Below, one piece after another: positions 41,480 through 44,784 of a stretch of DNA of 44,784 bases. The stretch covers positions 1-44,784 of the forward strand of contig JADEXV010000031.1 in NCBI GenBank assembly GCA_015206945.1. Direction: 5' to 3'. This DNA comes from Nostocales cyanobacterium LEGE 12452. GTDB lineage: Bacteria > Cyanobacteriota > Cyanobacteriia > Cyanobacteriales > Nostocaceae. The position numbers and the translations under genes are program-made. The first letter of the stretch is position 1. The number at the start of each line of letters is the position of its first letter. The notes beneath the pieces are model-generated. The model worked only from the letters and a program-made list of their open reading frames with translations. It searched no databases and was not told the DNA's origin.

Positions 41480-44362
41480 TTAAAACTCTCCAGCTAAGGC
41501 TGCAACGCATCGTTCGCAAATTAAGGGATGTTCTGCTGATTCTCCCACATGAGTAGAGTAGTTCCAACAGCGATCGCACTTTTGCCCATCTGCTTTCACT
41601 ACACCAATTCCCCAGTCTTCCGTCTGCGCTGTATATTCTAATCCTTGCAATCCTTCAGCAGAATCTAATAATTCCACCTGGGAAGTCAGCAATAAATACC
41701 GCAGTTCGTCAATCCCGTTACCCTTCACAGGGTTAAAAGCTTTAACAGCATCGCCTAATTGTTTGTGAGGGATATGAATCAAAGCTTTCGCCTCTAGGGA
41801 AGAACCAATCAGTTTTTCTATCCTGGCTTGTTCCAACACTTTATTAACATCGGTGCGGAGTTGTCGCAACGTTTCCCAAAATTCCGCTAAATCTGGATTA
41901 CGCCATTTTTCCTCAACCTGCACCCAACCAGCTTCAAATACCGATTTGTAAGGTGTTTTGTAAGGGAGATATTGCCAGATATCTTCAGCGGTGTGAGATA
42001 GTACTGGTGCGATCGCTCGTGCTAAATTATCTAAAGCTATTTTCAGCACCGTTTGACAACTGCGACGGCGGAAAGCATCTTTTGCACTGATGTAAAGCCT
42101 ATCTTTGGCAACATCTAAATAAAAGTTGGATAAATCCACCACGCAGAAATTCTGCACTGTTTGGAAAAAGCGGAAGAATTGGAAACTCTCAAAGGCTTCG
42201 GTAACTTCTTCAAATACTTCGGTGATGCGGTGCAGCATATAACGGTCAAGTTCTGGCAATTCTTCAAAGGGAACTGCATCTTTTTCTGGGTCAAAATCAT
42301 CCAAGCTACCCAACAAAAACCGCGCCGTATTGCGAATCTTGCCTCTAACATCATTCATCTGCTTAATGATGTTTTTGCCAATGCGAACATCGCCGGAGTA
42401 GTCAACCGATGATACCCACAATCGCAATACATCTGCACCGTAAGGCGGTTCTACTTTTTGATTTTTCCCACCTTCAATGATTGTATTGGGGTCAACCACA
42501 TTTCCTTCTGACTTACTCATCTTTCGGCCTTGTTCGTCTAAAGCGAAGCCGTGAGTTAGCACAGTTTTGTAAGGCGCAATGTCATTTACCGCTACACTGG
42601 TGAGCAAACTGGATTGAAACCAACCGCGATGTTGATCGGAACCTTCCAAATATATATCAGCAGGGTAGCGTAACTCTGGACGTTGTTGAACGACAGCTGC
42701 CCAAGATGAGCCAGAATCAAACCATACGTCCATTGTGTCTGTACCCCGGCGGTACGACTTACCATTATTACGATAAGATTCGGGTAATAATTCCTCAACT
42801 GAAAGCTCCCACCAAGCATCGGAACCTTTTTCAGCGATGATTCCTTGAACGTAGTTAATAGTTTCCTCATTCAGCAGTGGTTCTCCCGTAGCTTCATCGT
42901 AGAAAACGGGAATGGGTACACCCCAAGCGCGTTGACGAGAGATACACCAATCGGAACGTTCCGCTACCATTGGCGTGATGCGATTTTCACCTTGGGCTGG
43001 AATCCATTTTACCGTGGCGATCGCCTTTAGCGCTTCTTCTCTAAATCCTTCCACGGAAGCAAACCATTGTTCAGTGGCGCGGAAAATTGTTGGCTTCTTC
43101 GTCCGCCAATCATAAGGATACTTGTGGGGATATGGTTCTTCCTTCAATAAAGAACCAGCCGCAGCCAGTGCATCAATCACCGCTTGATTCCCATCACCCA
43201 GCACATTCAACCCCGCAAATTGTCCCGCTTCTTCGGTAAAATTGCCATTGTCATCCACTGGTGCAAGGATGGGCAAACCGTACCGCTGACCAACAATGTA
43301 GTCTTCTTGACCATGACCAGGAGCAGTATGTACTAACCCAGTACCCGATTCAGTAGTAATGTAATCACCACCGACGACAATTGGACTTTCACGGTCATAT
43401 AGAGGATGACGATAAGTAGTATGTTCTAAATCATTCCCCTTGAACGTGGCTTTTACAGTTAACTCAACTCCCAACGTTGAAGATAAACGTTCGACTAAAT
43501 CAGCAGCAACGATTAGGTATTTGAAATTATTTTGCGCCTCCGATTCTGAAGGTGAAACTTCCACCACTGCATAATTTAAATCTGCATTTACCGCCACAGC
43601 CAAATTCCCTGGAATCGTCCAAGGTGTAGTCGTCCAGATAGCCACACCCAAATCTGACTGATATTCTGCCAGCAGTGGTTTTACAGGTTCCGCCAAACTT
43701 GTAACTGCAAAAGCTGCATAGATACTGCGGGAAACGTGACCTTCTGGATATTCCAACTCAGCTTCAGCCAAAGCGGTTTTAGAACTCGGACTCCAGTGAA
43801 CCGGCTTTAAACCGCGATAGATGTAGCCTTTTAAGAACATCTGACCAAACACGCCAATTTGAGCCGCTTCATATTCCGGCTTCAAAGTTAGATAAGGGTT
43901 TTCCCAATCACCCCAAATACCGTAGCGTTTAAAATTTTGGCGCTGGTCATTTACCGTCGCCATACCAAATTCTTTCGCTTTCTGCCGCAGTTGTAAAGAC
44001 GTTAAATTTTGCCGTTCTGCTGACTTCATGTTCTGCAAAACTTTTAACTCAATTGGCAACCCGTGACAATCCCAACCAGGAACGTAGCGAACTTTACGCC
44101 CTTGTAACATCTGGTAGCGGTTAATAATATCTTTGAGAATTTTATTTAAGGCATGACCAATATGGAGTGAGCCATTAGCGTAGGGAGGCCCATCGTGCAG
44201 TATAAATAATTCGCCGGGGTTATTTTCAAAGAGGCGATCGTAAATTTTATTTTCTTCCCAAAATTTTTGGATTTCAGGCTCACGCTTGATGGCGTTTGCC
44301 CGCATATCAAAGTTAGTCTTGGGTAAGTTGACAGTATCTTTGTAACTTCCTGATTCGGTCAC
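41480..44362 (-). CDS. ileS: Isoleucyl-tRNA synthetase, 960 aa
   Basis: Class I synthetase charging tRNA-Ile. HIGH is at residues 67-70 (GSLHIGHALNK), KMSKS lies in GRKMSKSEGNVVDP, and the C-terminal zinc site is visible as CDRCWNYSTHVGE and CERCVAAL. The CP1 editing region is complete (WTTTPWTIPGNLAV, VHTAPGHGQEDY). The GTG at 44362 is preferred because it gives the common cyanobacterial start MTESGSYKDTVNLPKT and normal length; the frame is open for 21 more codons upstream. No T-box leader is seen. Confidence 0.96.
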   Translation of the reverse strand: MTESGSYKDTVNLPKTNFDMRANAIKREPEIQKFWEENKIYDRLFENNPGELFILHDGPPYANGSLHIGHALNKILKDIINRYQMLQGRKVRYVPGWDCHGLPIELKVLQNMKSAERQNLTSLQLRQKAKEFGMATVNDQRQNFKRYGIWGDWENPYLTLKPEYEAAQIGVFGQMFLKGYIYRGLKPVHWSPSSKTALAEAELEYPEGHVSRSIYAAFAVTSLAEPVKPLLAEYQSDLGVAIWTTTPWTIPGNLAVAVNADLNYAVVEVSPSESEAQNNFKYLIVAADLVERLSSTLGVELTVKATFKGNDLEHTTYRHPLYDRESPIVVGGDYITTESGTGLVHTAPGHGQEDYIVGQRYGLPILAPVDDNGNFTEEAGQFAGLNVLGDGNQAVIDALAAAGSLLKEEPYPHKYPYDWRTKKPTIFRATEQWFASVEGFREEALKAIATVKWIPAQGENRITPMVAERSDWCISRQRAWGVPIPVFYDEATGEPLLNEETINYVQGIIAEKGSDAWWELSVEELLPESYRNNGKSYRRGTDTMDVWFDSGSSWAAVVQQRPELRYPADIYLEGSDQHRGWFQSSLLTSVAVNDIAPYKTVLTHGFALDEQGRKMSKSEGNVVDPNTIIEGGKNQKVEPPYGADVLRLWVSSVDYSGDVRIGKNIIKQMNDVRGKIRNTARFLLGSLDDFDPEKDAVPFEELPELDRYMLHRITEVFEEVTEAFESFQFFRFFQTVQNFCVVDLSNFYLDVAKDRLYISAKDAFRRRSCQTVLKIALDNLARAIAPVLSHTAEDIWQYLPYKTPYKSVFEAGWVQVEEKWRNPDLAEFWETLRQLRTDVNKVLEQARIEKLIGSSLEAKALIHIPHKQLGDAVKAFNPVKGNGIDELRYLLLTSQVELLDSAEGLQGLEYTAQTEDWGIGVVKADGQKCDRCWNYSTHVGESAEHPLICERCVAALAGEF

Positions 44363-44505
44363 AGTCTCATGCCTAGAATTAGGTGTGCAGGTTTTACTAA
44401 TTATAGAAGATGACCTGATAACCAAAATTCCCTATTTGAATGTGAGTTCGATAAGTATTATTTGACCTCTCCTTTGACCTCTCCTCTAGCCTCTTTCCCA
44501 ACTTT

Positions 44506-44579
44506 GCTACGGTGTACACACAAGTCAAATTACCCCCCTCAATCCCCCCTTCTCAAGGGCTACGGTGTACACACAAGTC
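44506..44579 (+). repeat. Direct repeat GCTACGGTGTACACACAAGTC, two copies 53 bp apart
   Basis: Two exact 21-bp copies at 44506-44526 and 44559-44579, each starting GCTACGGTGTACAC and ending ACACAAGTC. The core GTGTACAC is palindromic. Between them lies a C-rich stretch (CCCCCCTCAATCCCCCC). This may be a duplication caused by insertion of the intervening or following element. Confidence 0.7.
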
Positions 44580-44604
44580 TTATAAAGTTGTCCAAAAACG
44601 TTTT

Positions 44605-44680
44605 GATCCCCCCTAACCCCCCTTAAAAAGGGGGGAATCGAAATTAAAGTCCCCCTTTTTAAGGGGGATTTAGGGGGATC
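44605..44680. mobile_element. Cyanobacterial MITE-like inverted repeat
   Basis: Two near-identical arms of about 31 bp (44605-44635 and 44650-44680) begin with GATCCCCCCTAA and end with TTAGGGGGATC in inverted orientation around a short AT-rich spacer. This CCCCCTAA-type inverted repeat is a very common dispersed element in Nostoc genomes. No transposase is present. Confidence 0.7.
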
Positions 44681-44724
44681 AAGCCACATTTTGCACTCAG
44701 CACAGAGATATTTGTACACGATAG

Positions 44725-44771
44725 CTTATAAAGGGGGGAAGCCGGAAATCTAGTTCCCTCCCCTTTATAAG
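44725..44771. repeat. Second inverted repeat at window end
   Basis: CTTATAAAGG...GGGGAA pairs with TTCCCTCCCCTTTATAAG across a 13-base loop. It extends the repeat-rich tail upstream of ileS; the sequence continues beyond the window. Confidence 0.6.
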
Positions 44772-44784
44772 GGCAGGGTTAGGG

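Noticed and set aside
42161..42412. 83-codon plus-strand ORF inside ileS
   Set aside because: It lies antisense to a clearly conserved ileS reading frame and has no motif; it is a shadow frame.

Overview
The window looks like a chromosomal segment of a filamentous, heterocyst-forming cyanobacterium of the Nostoc/Anabaena group. The evidence is the end of a photosystem II D2 gene, frequent GCGATCGC (HIP1) octamers, an SLH-domain porin, an L9-DnaB pair whose DnaB carries a cyanobacterial-type intein, and many Nostoc-style palindromic and low-complexity spacers. From memory, the order psbD, pterin carbinolamine dehydratase, SLH porin is also found in Anabaena sp. PCC 7120; I could not check this by search.

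Layout. 1-660: end of a psbD copy without psbC behind it, then an unrecognised structured RNA candidate with a 23-codon ORF and a strong terminator. 938-7104 (+): pterin dehydratase, porin, a CymR-like Rrf2 regulator next to a cysteine synthase, a J-domain protein and a tandem PTPS/QueD protein. 7165-9364 (-): a Uma2 pseudogene, then a PrsW-type protease overlapping a methyltransferase. 9689-18306: MscL, a DUF3352 protein (-), an M1 aminopeptidase with HEAT repeats, an ABC1/UbiB kinase-like protein and a small membrane protein. 18365-28491 (-): an eight-gene glycan assembly/export cluster with two GT4 enzymes, an ABC exporter with an unusual tail, another GT4, a GT10 fucosyltransferase-like enzyme and three tandem paralogous DxD glycosyltransferases. 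28916-32636 (+): glyoxalase II, ribosomal protein L9 and intein-containing DnaB. 32691-34365 (-): lumenal/periplasmic FKBP, a phasin-like coiled-coil protein and a 2TM protein. 34558-39665: nested inverted repeats, a MITE-like hairpin, an orphan ParA ATPase and a large transporter-PAS-GGDEF-EAL fusion. 39740-44362 (-): histidine-decarboxylase-like enzyme and IleRS. The end is packed with repeats.

Most genes are housekeeping or conserved cyanobacterial genes. The observations most worth following are: (1) the ABC exporter carrying two histidine-kinase DHp-like helices and no kinase ATPase domain; (2) the APC-type permease fused to PAS-GGDEF-EAL, a candidate solute-sensing c-di-GMP enzyme; (3) the structured RNA with a perfectly Shine-Dalgarno-equipped micro-ORF downstream of psbD; (4) degenerate active sites in the first PTPS domain and next to the PLP lysine of the histidine decarboxylase homologue; (5) the DnaB intein that has lost its endonuclease catalytic motifs but keeps the endonuclease tail. 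All functional statements come from reading motifs; no database search was run.
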